A DNA stretch of 64,000 nt from Casuarius casuarius (Eukaryota; Chordata; Aves; Casuariiformes; Casuariidae). Shown piece by piece: positions 13,601 through 26,900 of the stretch (position 1 is its first letter; each line of letters starts with the position of its first letter). The position numbers and the translations under genes are program-made. The stretch spans positions 5,846,976-5,910,975 of the forward strand of contig PTFA01000035.1 of the NCBI GenBank assembly GCA_003342895.1, read 5' to 3'. The notes beneath the pieces were generated by a model. That model had not been told where the DNA came from. It ran no database searches and saw only the letters and a list, made by a program, of their open reading frames with translations.

Positions 13601-16600
13601 TACTGGATAAGAGATAATTTGAGGAAAAAATTAAGTGAACAACTTTTTTGCCTCACTGAATGAGGCTCTGATGAACTAGAAGAAAAGGATTCAAAATAAT
13701 GGTGGGGTCACGATTCCTGACTGAACATGAGCTTGTTCATTGATCACCCTCTCCTGCTGTCTCCGTGACTCAGGACACAACTCCTGTAGGTTTTTGGTCA
13801 GGAACTCCCTTTCACAGAGGAGATGTGTAATCATTGAATAAAGTGCCAAGTTCTCTTGGGTTTATGTAGCAAGAATCAGCTTGGATTGATGAAAGTTGAT
13901 CTCAGAATAATTTACATTTTAATCTTTGTGCCGTGTCCATGAGATTTCTCAATAGAGTTCTCAGTAGAGTTCTCCGTGGTCTCAGTGTTGCCTTCTCAGG
14001 AGCTTGCACCAATTGACTCGACACCTTTTTGTGGCACAGCCTGCTGTGCGTGTTGTGATTGGGTTTCTGCCCTAGTTTTGTCAAGCTAATGCACCAGAGT
14101 AAGCCTAGAGACACTGAGCTGTGCTTGGTTGTGCGTCATCTCAGCTAGTTTCTAAACGGCTCCTAGGAGCGAGGTGAATTGTACAGCAGTCTGACAGAAA
14201 TAGTATTTAATTATGAACTCCCAAAATCATTATTTTGGAAGGGAAGCCTTAACAGACATCGTGTGTTGAAGCAGAGACACATGTAGTGTATTGTATTTTG
14301 CCTGTGACAGTGGCCAGTAGTAATTGTTTAAGGAAAATGTATCTTCCTGGTTCTGAAGTCAGTAGTTTTAGGATGTTTCTGAGCTACATGTGGATCATTG
14401 TTTCATAGCCCGTCAACTTCAGGCTTTCACTTGGTTGTTCCTTAACGTGATCTTGTTCCATTATAGGTGACGTTTATTAAAGATCCCTTTGTTCTCCAGG
14501 TATATTATGTGAAGAGCTGTGATGTGGTGAACTTAGATAAACGTAGGTTGAGTGTTAGAAGTTTCTAGCAGGCCAAACAATGTGGTCTCCAAAGGAAGTA
14601 AAGGAAGCATGGGAAAAATAGTGTTTTTTAAAAATTATTATTAAAAGTAGTACTATCACAAAAATACAGTTCTTATTAAAACTACATTTGGATAAATACT
14701 TTATCCATTTTGAATTTCTTTTTTATCTAACTTTGTGTTTTTGGTTTGACTATGTCTGAAGAACGACTTTATTGAGTATAGTTTTTTTCATTTATTGATG
14801 GCATGTTCTCTAAAGGAGATTGCACCTTAGAGGATTGCCTCTGCAGCAAGCACAGGACCATTCCTGTAGTTTAATTGCTCTTGACTTTACTCCAAAATAA
14901 AATCTCCAAAAAGCGCACGTGCATTTACCTTCCTTATCTTATGATTCTTAACCTCCTTCCTTATGTAATTAATTCATGTTTTAAAAAGTCTACTTTTCTT
15001 GTGTCCTTTGCACTGACTTTCTGTCTTAAAAAGTAAATGCTGATGTGGGGCTGGGGAAGCTTCCTGTGCTTCATCTATGCAGTGTCAGATATTGAAGCTT
15101 CATACGGTTGGAACATGTTAACTGTAGACCATATCACAGTTTGTGAAATGAACTCGGGAATTAAACTGCAGCATACTTTCTGCCTCCCCTTTTGCCACTT
15201 CTTCCCTCACAAAATTAACCCTTAGATGTATATCCTAAAATCTGATACAATGGAAAACCTCTGGAAAGAAATGGGAATAGTATATACAATGGAATAGGAA
15301 CAGTTAAAGAGGGGACTCTTGCTTTGCGTTTCTGCTTCCAGGGTGAGTGGAATGGCATGTGCATAGTTGCAGTGTTTTTTCTCCTGTAACAAGTATTCTG
15401 GGTTTTGTGATGATGTGGTAAAGGCACCTGAGCCAACAGCGGTTTGACAATAATGCCAGGTTATAAGAAAATTATTTGACCTTCAACCTGGCCAGAAGCA
15501 GGCAAACTGCCTAATGACAGTTCTGAGAGATTGAAGCAAGCTTTTTTTAAGCAATGTGTTAGAGATATTATTTTTTTTTTTGTGGTGAAACTTGTGATTT
15601 TTTAAAATTTTCTTGTGTATTTACCAAGGATTGGGTGAGGCATTTACATGCTTCTCTGTATACCATATTGCAATATAGCACTAAGGTCTGTGAAAATGAA
15701 ATGAATGGGTGGGGTAACTCTAAAGTGCACACCAGGGAAAGAAGCTGACTCATAAGATTTCCTTCAATATGGAGAAAGAACTAGGATTTCAGATACTAAG
15801 AATTAGTATTAAAAAGCTTTTTGCACTTACGCTGCATCTGTGAAGCCCCTTAAATGAAGCACTTTTATTTTAAAACAATTTTTATGTAAGTTTCTGCAAA
15901 AACTCTGTAACTGTGTGTTAAACTGGAATGAATAAAACAATGTACCAGTCACAAAGTATAATGTGTGTACTTTTAGGAAGCTGTAGTGAGCTAGCGGAGC
16001 CTAATGACAGTCATTGCTGTCCTCTTCCCCCAGCATGATGCAGATATCTACTAGAAAAGTAGGCTCTCAGAGAGGAAGAAAGATCAGTAAAGTAATTGAA
16101 TGGCAAGAGAGAAGTCTGGTTAATGGAAGGAATCAGCTGGCATTTGGTGCTGAAGAAGCAAGCAGGGCTGTGAACTGCCGGGGACTTAATTTGTTAGAGT
16201 GTTTCAGAAAGTGAGAAGCTATCATGTATGATGTTATTTCATTTTATATAGAGATTTATTTTTGAATTTTTCCATCTCTTCTGACTCCATTAAGTCCATC
16301 TTTTCTGTTCTCTTACTATGCTCTATCCGTGTTATAATAGAGAAAATTTCTTCTTGATGATTTTCATTTATCTCTGAAGTAAGATACCATTCTTAGATGG
16401 AAAGGGGATTTTTTTTCCTTTTCCTCTTTAAATAGGTCACGCTGCAAATAATTCTGTGACTCAGAGTTGTGAAACTATTTTTGAATCTGATTGAAGCATC
16501 TGTGTGCTACAAACCTCATAGAATAAGTTAATAGTGAGTTTCAAGAAAGATGCTAGTATTTAATGATGGATGTGATGTGTCAGGTATGAGGTGAAAGTGC

Positions 16601-17649
16601 CCGTCTAATAAAAAAAAACAAAAAAACCCCTATATGCATAAGTTATATTCTTTACAGATTATTGCAACAGATCCAAATGGATCTTGTAGTTAGTCATTGA
16701 TTGTTTCGTACTTTTAGTATGTCTAAAGTTGTACTTGTCATGGGCAACAGCCGGTAGAGTAGTGCATGCAATTCTTCTGCTCGTGTTGTAAATTCATCTT
16801 GAAAAAAGTGCTGAATGGAGATACAGAAGTATTTTGGAGCTAGCAAAAATGCCTTAGAGTTGTAGTACACGCCTAAATTTTGCCAGCTGGTTTTAGCAGT
16901 AATTATTGTTATTATTTACTACTGTAGCCATTCTGTTAATGGCATGCTTTTGCAGGTAAAGGCAGGGTTATGCTATGTAGTTTATGCTGCAATAGACTGA
17001 GGTGTGGTGTGTGCTCTTTATCAGTCTCATTTCCTGTACAATAGGTAGGTTTTCCATGTGAGATTATATCAATAAATTCTGCTATTTAGACATGTGTTTT
17101 GATGAGACACTTAGATGTTCCAGTCTGTTTAGCTTATCAAAAAGAAAACTGAAAAATTATTTTGTTACAATGTGTTGGTTCTAGAAAATTTTTTCATCTG
17201 GTGGAAAACCACGTATCTGGAACCAGGGGACTGGAAGCTGTAGTAGACAACAGCACAAGAAAGATGTGACTCAGGGTTTTCGTTATGAACGTGAGTACCC
17301 GCTTTAAATAAAGTAGCTAAGAACGGATGGGTGCTGCCTTTGGTCAGCTCCTCCTGCCGCTGGAGGTGGGATGTCTTTCGAGAAGGCCTGCTGGAACGGG
17401 GGACAGCGGTGTTTCAGATTTTTCTGAACAGTACCTGGTGCTGCCCTGTACATGCCAGCTGCTGTGTGGCTTGGACAGGGAAGGGCAGCCTCTGCCCTCC
17501 TCAGTACTGGTACTTAAAGAAAGCACATTTAGTAACTTCGTTATGGCTACGTGCCAAGGTGACCGATCAGATTCTATGATCTGTTGTACAGGAAGATCAA
17601 ATAGCTAATTTGATGTCCACTTCTGTCACTTCTGTCTTTGAAATATTTC

Positions 17650-17668
17650 TTTTTTTTTTTTTTTTTTT
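17650..17668. repeat. T19 homopolymer
   Basis: An uninterrupted run of 19 T in intron 1. No recognisable retroposon body was seen on either side. Confidence 0.9.
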
Positions 17669-18179
17669 CCAGCAAGTGTAGTAGCTTGCATAAAAAAAGG
17701 TCCTTGGATCAAAGGAGCGGCTGTCAGTCTTCCTTCCCGTTATTGTGCATGTTTGAGAGGGAAGCAGTGCTTCTAAAAAATGTGTAGTTTCTTGATGTGT
17801 TTCTGGTGTTATCATCCTGAGCAGCCTTCATGGTAGTGATTTCTAACTGAACTAAGTCACTTGTGACAATAACAACTGATGGAAATTGATTTACATTGTT
17901 ACTGTTTTTAATAACATTTAATGATCCATGTTAATGTAACATACATAAAAGAAAAGGGTCTGATGAGTCAGCTTTACAGGACAGGGATGGTCTTGCTGTG
18001 TTATATTGTCATGTTAATACAAATATATGACTCTTTAGAAAGATGCAGCCTCTTTGGCCAGTAATAGACTGGTAAATTCTCTGTGTAAAGTTCACAGGCA
18101 GAGATGATCCAGCTGTCTGTTGTGAATCTAGGTATTTTACCGTCACAGAATCATTAATTTATTTACTTGTATTTGTTTA

Positions 18180-18860
18180 AGCCAGCCTCCCGCGTGCGGT
18201 TAGCGCTGTTGAGCGTGATTGCCTCATGCCATGGTTTCACAACGTAAGTCGGCAGTGCCCCGGGGCAGGGGGCCGTGCCGGTGCCCCCGGGGGGGGGACC
18301 GTGCCGGTGCCCCGCCGCCTCCCAAATTCCACCCTCGCGCTACCTCGGGCTCACACCCCGCAGTGCCTCCGGTTGGTTTGTCTTCAGCACCTTTCCGAAA
18401 TCACTTTTCTTCCTCATTCTTTTCACTGGGTTTGTTTTCGGTCATTTCAGCGAGTTGCGTGCGCTTCGTGGGCGTTCAGGCCGATCCGCGCTGCTCCGAG
18501 CGCCCGTCGGAGAGCGGCCTTGCCCCTGCAGCCAGGCCGTTCCCTCGGCTCGGCCCGGGCACCTGCGCCCTAGCGTGAGGCCGGGAGAGCGGGGAGCTGA
18601 TTGAACAGCTGCTCGCGGATAAAAGATGCGGTTTCTCTACCTTCCCCATTGCTTGCTTTCCTTGTGCGTGTGAGCTTTCCGACAGCCCGGGCTCGAGGAC
18701 GGGTCAGCTGCGCTGACGTAGAGGCACCTGCGGACGCCGGGCTGGCCGGGAGCCGGGGGGACGGGCCGCCCCTTCTGGCGGCAGCGGCCTCTTCGGTTGG
18801 CCCGTTCGTCTCTGGCAACCTCACCGATAATTGCTTGACTTTATTAAAATTATGTTGATT
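18180..18860. promoter_or_regulatory. Intronic CpG island, candidate alternative promoter
   Basis: A block of about 650 bases has high G+C and dense CpG (for example nine CpG in 18481-18540) and is set in AT-rich intron. It contains a CRE-like TGACGTAG at about 18714-18721. At its 5' edge there is a good donor-like sequence, caac followed by gtaagt, at about 18244. Isolated CpG islands in vertebrate introns often mark alternative or antisense promoters. No coding sequence was recognised, and open frames on both strands are compositional. It could drive an alternative CAB39 first exon or an unrelated non-coding RNA; I cannot decide between these. Confidence 0.45.
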
Positions 18861-21800
18861 TTGTTTGATCTGTGGTAGTTTTCTTCAGTACACGCTGACA
18901 GGATGTTTTATGTGCGTTTTTACCGGGCCTGAAGTCTTTTAATGTGCAGTTGTAGCCAGAAAGCCGCTGACGGGCTTTTTGCCCCCTCTCTGCTCGTTAG
19001 CAGCTTACTAAAAGTGTTCACCTTAAACTCTTCGTGTGCAAACAAGTCAACAAGATCTAGCTGAAGGCTTAATACAGTGTTGTTTCAAGTGAAGGAAAAG
19101 CGAGACTATCATGTTATATGGTGAGTCCTCCAGGAGAGGAAGAAATTGGGTTTATTGTACCTGGTTGTTCCACAAAATTGGGGATGTTGAATTTTTTTTT
19201 TACAGTATTTAGGTAGCGTTTTGGAGGCGGAAAAAGCAAACATTTGTTCTCCTGAGCAGGAATGATGGGAATATTCATTTGATGTTTTATGTGTGAATTC
19301 TGTGGGAAAAAACGAAGACTGTTATAACTCTTTTACATCACCATAGTTTGTGGTATCTGATAAGCAGAAAGGCTGAGTTTGCTTTGTGTCTTTGCTTGCA
19401 ACACTAGCGTTCCTTTCCCTTCGTTGCAGCTTTAAGACTGCACCACTGAGGCTGCAGTGTCTGCAATTCATTTGTCTGTGGATTACGTTTTTGCATAAAT
19501 GAGCATTACTGAACTATTTCTTGTACCAGTATTTTTCTTGTTAATAGTCATGCAGGAATCTTATTTACAATATGGTTTATTTAAAAAAAAAAATGCCTTC
19601 CACTGTTAAGTAATCAGGGTTTTCACTGTAACACTTTGATTTGTACTATTGTAGAGGTAGCACATTTTCTCACCCTTCAAATAATAGAAAGATTGCAATT
19701 AAAAGAGAACGTACTTTAGGCTAGTGAATCGATTCTTTAGAGAATTAAAATTGATTAAAAGAGGGAATTGTCTATCTTGCTCCTGCATTTGTTCTTGCAA
19801 CAGGTTTTTTGGAAGAGGGTTGTCTTCAGAGAAATGCTTTTAAGTGTTATCTGATTAGTTAAAAAAGCAGTCATATATAAAACACATGTTAGTTTTAAAT
19901 TCGATGTTAATTGATTTTGTGGTCAATGCAGTCAGAAATAAAAAGCCTTATAAATAAAGCAAACTGTGTGTGGATACATGCTGCATTGGCGTAGTTGGAA
20001 ACTGTATACTATCTGAGAGAGTGGGACTGCTATCTCTTTTTATCACAAAGTCCAAATGTCCCAACGTGACTGCGTGTGTGTCAGTTGTGCTTAAAACTCT
20101 GGATATCTGGCTGTGTGCCATGTTTTTGTTTCACAGTCCAATTGGATTTATAAAGTCATTTCAGATTCTAGATTTGGCTGCAACACCAGTACTTTGTGGA
20201 GCTTATATTTTGTTAGGTTTGGCCTGCTTGAGTATTAGTAAAGTAAAATGCATGCCTAGGTAAGTCTGAGTTTTGGTATAATGTTGTTATAGCCACTCTT
20301 AACAAATGAATAAAAGTAATGAGATTTCTAGGAATGCAAGATAAAACAAAGCAGCCCAGCGGAGCACAGAGCCATCTGTGTGCTTGTTGTAGTTTAACTC
20401 TCGAAAAGTCCTGGGGTCAATTTTAAAGCTACAGTCAAAATTTTATAATGAATTTGTAAGGAAACCAGGTGCTAGTGATGTGAAACAATTGTCACTTGAC
20501 ACGATGTGAGGTCTGCTTTTTAATTATCTACAGAAAGTGTCATTTGATGTTGTTTCCTTTTTTTTTTTTTAATTTGCAGATGTGCGTCGCTGCTGTTCTT
20601 TCCGATGGCGCACAGATGTTGACATTGTCTGTTGTTTGCCGCTGGCTTGTTGGGGTAGTTTTACTAGGCTAGGAAAGGAACAGTTTGTGTATGTTCTCAG
20701 AGCTGCGTTAAGTACATCTCTGAGAGACAAAGGATTGTCCCCTGGCTTTTTTTTGGTCTGATGTGACATGGGGTCTTCGGTAATACGATTTTGCTGCAGG
20801 GTTGGTAGGCTCTTCAGACCTGAGGCCACAGGTGAGGTTCCTGCCGGTGCCACTGCATTCCCTCCAGTCGTGGAGTGGAAATAGCAGAAATAATGCATTT
20901 ATTCAGTTCCCCATGATGAGTAGGACACCTTGAAGCAAAGTGTCGCCTTCAGTAATCAGGGGTGTGGATTTCCTTCTTCACTGCAGCTGGCAGTTGTTAC
21001 CTGATTTTGTAAACTGCTTATGAGAAATTCGTACAGAAACTTACCTAATTGGTAAAGATGTTCAGTGTAGATACACATTAATGAAGTGTTATTAATTTAT
21101 TATTTTGCAATCGATATACTACTGCATATAATAAAACTTAGGTGATTTGTGTATACATAATATATACTATGTGTATGTATATCTGTATGACTTAGGTAGA
21201 ATCTGGAAAACTTCATGAGTAAGTCAAAGTGGTAGGCTATTTTTAATTCAGAAGAGGAAATTGAGCACTATCTAGAGGAAAACCTAATTTTGCAAACTTT
21301 TACATCGGGCCCACCTTAAGAACAATTGTTTGTCATAGCTTTATGTTTATATATGTTATAGACGTTATCCATGTACTCTTTTTGTTTGGAAGTAATATAG
21401 TTAAGACCCCCAAAATGAATGCAGAGAGATTTTCTTGTTGTTTTTGATGTTCCCTTTGTGTATTGTTGTAATTCCTTAACTTTGTGGTTCTGTATAATAG
21501 TTTTACTCTCTAAGAACTGTTTTGATTCCAGAACTGGATTTTATTCTGTTTTAACATGCAATCTGAGCAATTAAGACTAGCAGCCTTTTGAGCAAATCTG
21601 CGTTGTCACATGTGCTTAGCCATCTTTCAGAATGAAGAGCTTGAGTAGTTGTTAAATACTATTATTATCAGTGATGATGTGCAAGCCTGAAAGAATCCAG
21701 CTTGGTTTTCAGGGCTCATCTTAATTTGGTAGGGATGGTAATCAGAGTGAGAGGTAAAGGGAACACTTCAGATGTTGCTGTGATGCTAAAGATAAGCCAT

Positions 21801-23774
21801 TTATGTTGTGGGGAAATTGTGCTTATTTTCCCATCTGCCTTTGCAAGTCAAAACTTCCTGTGTGAAAATACCATAACTTTCATTAAACATTGTTTTAAAT
21901 GGCATTAAATTTTCATTGAGTGAGGGTTGTGCTTTTCTAAAAGGCAGGTTTATGTTCCACTCACACGTGACAAAGTCGAGGTGTAAGATTGTTTTAACTG
22001 AGGAATGACCATTTTATCTCTTGGGTGCAGGTCCTGTCTTTGTAATTTCAATGTGATAACATCATCTTAGTGCAGATTATGAAAGAGATATTACTGTAAC
22101 TAGGCAATTACCGTATTACAAAACAGAACCACAGAAGTACCAGTATGATCTGTTAAAGAATGGAAATAGCTGGTGAAGGGTCTTGTCACTTCCTTCATGC
22201 TGATGTTTTTCCTTTTATCTGAACAGTAATCTGATTAAAAACTATCTGCCTTACACTTCTCATCAGCTGTGGTAGGCCAGTTATAGGTATGAAAAAATAG
22301 TTATGATCTCTGTAATTGGTTACTTGAAATGCATATTTAGGAGAATTTTCTTGGCTAAAGATCTGCTTGCTTCTGTTCTCCATCTTCACGCTGTTGCCCT
22401 TGGACCAGCCTGACTTGTTTGTGTTAAAAATCAACACAAAAATTGTATCAAATGGATATTCCTGGTTCTTTTGTAATATGATTGAATAAGAACAGGTTTA
22501 GCATTTTGAAGCTCACAGTGAATGAGCCAATATTTTAATCATGGATCAAAGTGCTTGATATTAGATATGAAGCTTTAACATATACTTTTTTTTTTGACTG
22601 TCTACCAACCTTACAGACACTGCATGAAGGCAGCAAATAACTCATTTTGAGGGTAACATCCCTTCTCTGTAGTGACAGTGTAATCTCTGCTCTGTCAGCT
22701 TCGACTGTCTTTTGTGTCTAGCAGAATTAGCGCTGTCAGCGTTTTCGATGCAGGATTTCCTGTTCTCTTCTATATAGACTGGAGTTCTAGAAGTATGTTT
22801 CAGGGTAGTCATTTATAAGTTTGTGTTATTGTTTAATAATGGGGATGTATGTAGTTAGTAGTAAAAGCTTTTGTGTACTCATTCATATTAATAAAATACT
22901 TTCTCCTACATCAAAATAAATACACATATGTATGTAAATGCAAATATATGTAAATATACAAAGGAATTTGTGTTTGGTTTGAAGAGCCAAGCATTTTAGA
23001 AAAGAAAAATTGCTCCCATAAGAACAGATTTACCTTTTTGAAAAAAGGTGTATCTGATTTGAATTTAGTGTTTCTAGGTGCCTTATTTACGTCCTCAGTT
23101 TTCATAACAAAATTTGTTCCCCCATAAAATGAGTGGGGGGACTTTCAGAGGAGATTGTATTTCAGTATTAGGCTACAGTAATATTGATACAAAAAAGCCA
23201 GGACGTAACAAGTGATTTGACATAGGAAGAAGTTGCTGTCCGCAGGCTCATCTGCATCCTGCTCTTAGTGCAACAGCTAAGGAGAAGGCTTTACTGTCTA
23301 CTTTACACTTGTTGTAGAATGAATATGGGTAAAAACCTGTATCTGACCTCTCATTGAAGAGCAGCTGAGATGTGCTGACTTCTGTGTCAAAGACTGGATA
23401 TAAGGGAGCGTTTTGCTTGCCAGCACAACTTTGAGTATTTCATCCATGCTGGTCTTGCCTGCATGTGTTGTTTGTACAGTACTATGGTTCTGGATATTAC
23501 TAATGTACTCTTTCACTGGTTGCTGTAAAACAGGATAATGATCTTAATGTGAGTCCTTAAATTCTGTATTTTGTGTTTTGTAAGAATCAGAAACACAGAT
23601 AGCTTTTACGTTTGTGATAGTAATTTCTAGTTGAACTTTCAAGGGTGGCTCTTCCTTTTATGAATGCCTTTACACTCGCTTGATCTTCATGTGCGTTGTT
23701 ATGCTGGCATTACGCTTCTATTTTTGACGTGCCTTTTTTTTTTCTCCCCCCTCTCTTCCCTCCTCCTTTTCCAG

Positions 23775-23818
23775 GTGAAGCAAGAGCTGTAGAAGGAAGA
23801 CCTGTGTTGCTCGCCATC
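23775..23818 (+). other. CAB39: CAB39 5' UTR part of first coding exon
   Basis: The acceptor is a long polypyrimidine tract (about 23731-23772) followed by ccag, with the exon starting at 23775. The 44 bases before the start codon contain no upstream ATG. The base at -3 of the start is A, a good Kozak context. The reading frame stays open back through these 44 bases. The start is therefore chosen by family match ([11 protein letters not shown]) rather than by an upstream stop. Confidence 0.9.
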
Positions 23819-23932
23819 ATGCCATTCCCCTTTGGCAAATCCCACAAGTCTCCTGCAGACATAGTGAAGAACCTGAAGGAAAGTATGGCAGTTCTAGAAA
23901 AGCAAGATATCTCCGACAAAAAGGCAGAAAAG
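23819..23932 (+). CDS. CAB39: CAB39 coding exon 1 (residues 1-38)
   Basis: It encodes the N-terminus, [16 protein letters not shown] onward, ending at KKAEK. It is 114 nt, exactly 38 codons, so the next intron is phase 0. The donor is aaaag followed by gtacag. Confidence 0.98.
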
Positions 23933-26900
23933 GTACAGCTGGGACTTTTCAGTGGCTAAACAATAATGGAAATTAAAACAAATTTATGATGTTTACTGCT
24001 GTTTGAACTGAATCAATTAGGAATTATTTGTTTTCTACACTCTGTCATAAAGGATTAGTTGTATGTACCTTTGAACTGGTGTGTTTCACATTGGTTGTTT
24101 TTGTATTTTTATACCACTGGCACCTGATACGATACTTAAAACAATTTGTTTTGGAACTCTTTGACTTTGCACTCTTTACTGATCAGCTTATAGCTATACA
24201 GCTTTCCGGTATTTGTGTCCATTGTAATGATTTTACCATTGTACAGTAGTTCTGTCTTTGCTAGCCCATGTGGATGTTCACAGAGCAGAGTGGCTCTGTT
24301 ATTACTGAAACTGAAGAACTTATCAGTAGAGGATATACTTGTACCTTCTCTTGCCTTTTGTTCAGCCTGCAGGAAGGTGTGGTGAAAAGTTCCTGTGCTA
24401 CTGCAGTTTCCTTTAGATAAGATGGTTTGCTACTTCAGGTCCTGCCTTTCAGGATCTGCATCTTGTGCCAGTCATTTACTTCTCAACTGGTAATTTTGAT
24501 AGCTTCACTGAAAATTACCTTAAGGTTCGGCCTGTGTGCAGACGCATCCCACCTACTGACTAGTATGGAGGGATATTTACTGTTTAGATTACATCTTTCC
24601 TGATAAACTCAGCACCACAGCATAGATGGCAATACTGAAAAAAGAAAAAACCAAAAAACCCCACAACAAATACCCAGAAAACTTTTCCTGAAAACCAAGA
24701 AAACCAGCTTTTCAAGCAGGCTATGATACCCTCCTCAGATCCTCTCCCAGCACTGTTTAACTCTTCCGACATCTGTGTAGGGTCTAATGGTGAACAATGA
24801 AAGTGTAGGTATAGATGTTTTCCAAGGAAGTTAGGCGTTGTACACTCTTCTTTAACTTCCTACTTTGGTTTTACTGTCATGAAGCTCCTCTGTCCTTTTC
24901 AGGCTGTGGTCTTTGCTCCCTTAATAGCAAACTCTTCATCTAGAGCTCTCTTTCACTCATCTGAGACAAAAGCCAAGTGTAGGAATTAGTCATGATCTTT
25001 TCTATGTTCACCGGTATTTCTAAGTAGAGTGCTACCAGCCCCCCTACATCCATTTTCATCCAGATTTGGCCCTATTGCTTTAAAGACAGGGAGACCTGTG
25101 TCTTGATTGAATTGCCATCTTTATCTTGATATTCTTTAGGATCAGCGTCTTCTACCTGCATACCGGGATGTGGTACGTTCCAGGTTTCTCACAGCAAACT
25201 GTAGTATTTTTCCCTGATGCTTTTTCTGTCTTGCTGGAACAAATGTTATTCAGACCTGTGCAGAGTGCGCACTTCTGTCTCATGCTGTTCTTTTTCCTCG
25301 TTCATCGCAGAGCACTAGCGCAAAGCTAATAGTATTTTCATTTGCTGCTGCTTTTCTTCTTTCTTTGTTGAAGGCATCTGTCAGGAGAGGAGACGGAGTC
25401 TGAGATGAGACGTGGCACTGCCTCCTTCACCTCAACCTCATTGTTAATTCCTGGAGATGTGGCTCAGCCTTGAAATCTGTGCCCTTTTATGCCATCTTTT
25501 TCTTTTTTCTTACATCTCTGTATTAGGGAACAGGCCAGCTTCATTCCGTTGTGCATAGTTGTTCACAGTATCACATGCCTGTGTCTTGATGCTGTAGCTG
25601 AAAGCTATTATGTACAATTTGCTTCATGCTGGCCTTTAATCCCTTACCTCCATTTATGTGAGGCTGCTTTGACAACAGACTGTATGCATGAAGCCTGTAG
25701 AGATGTTTCTCCTGTGTCAGGCAGGAAGCAATACATTCTGCTTGGAAGAGAAAAGAAAGCAACCCATCTTCACTGTAGTAGGTTAAATGTGAGGAGAGTT
25801 AAATACTGACTTTCACAGGACTGAGCTGAATACGGTAGTGCTGGCCACTGTCATCTTGGCTATTCACAAAGGAGCCCAGCTGATGAATCTGGATGCTCCA
25901 GGCACTTGTCCTCACATCTCAACAGAGAGTTTCTGCAGGAAATACTTGTTTCATTGGCAAGCTAAGATCTCCATCAAGGTGACCGTGGTTGTAGCTGTTT
26001 ATCTGCGGTTCTCCGAGTGTTTGCTGGTTTGATAAAGTTCTTAAATATCTTACAGACCAGTCATTGCGTGTTTGAGGGTCCAGCTCTGACTGAACACCTT
26101 GAATTCATGGCCTGTTCCTATCCAGTCAATAGAAATCATTGGAGTAACTTTGAGATAACTGATTGAATAATTTTGAGTCCAAATCATTGGACTTGATAGC
26201 AAGGGTCTGAGCAATATCCATTATTAAAAAAAAAAAAAAAAAAAGAAAAATCTCTGCATGCCCATATCTTAATATGTATATCTCTTTATCTCTCTTTCAC
26301 CATCCCTTTTATTATTCTGATCTTTTCTGCAATGTAACTTTCCAGCTCAATTGGAGAAGAATTCTCTGTTGCTGAAAAGATCAGTCCCATGGCTGACAGT
26401 TGAACTGAAATGGAAGAACTCCCTGCACATAAAGCACAAATACTACCCTTTAAGAAAAGGGAAAAAGAATGCCATTTTTTTTCTTTCTTTTTTTTTAATA
26501 ACTCTATCTTATTGGGGGTTAGACTGGTATAAAATAGTTCTGTTTCTCTGTCTTTATCATTATTATTATTATTTTTATTATTATAATAATTATTATTAAA
26601 ATTTCTGCTTCACTGTTGCTGTTTCATCTAAAGGTGTGCGTTTGTCAGATAACAATAGTGAACTCTCAAGGCTGAACAGCATGGTACACATTCAGTGTTG
26701 ATTAATTTTGTGGTAAGGGCATCTTTCTTTCATGATGGTAGGTATTTGGCAGGGGGGAATAATTATTTTTCCCACATTTCTTTATGATTTTTAAAAAATA
26801 AGTACACACAGTTACATACTTTCCTTACTCTTGAGCATGTGGCATTTGAAATATGTGTGTCAAATAAAGAGTAAAAAAATTTCAGTAGAGGTTGAACTGA

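Larger units (their letters stand above)
2861..23774 (+). other. CAB39: Inferred CAB39 intron 1
   Basis: About 20.9 kb of mostly AT-rich sequence lies between the promoter CpG island and the acceptor of the first coding exon. It holds a 20-bp tandem duplication at 10571-10610, a T19 run at 17650-17668 and a second CpG island at about 18180-18860. A small GC-richer patch lies at about 8800-8945. No coding exon, RNA gene or long transposon was recognised. The short open frames in it look random. If transcription starts at the second island in some tissues, part of this span is upstream sequence instead. Confidence 0.65.

Noticed and set aside
18219..18604. Three overlapping open frames of 109-119 codons
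   Set aside because: They lie inside the CpG island, where stop codons are scarce. The products are low-complexity and unlike any family.
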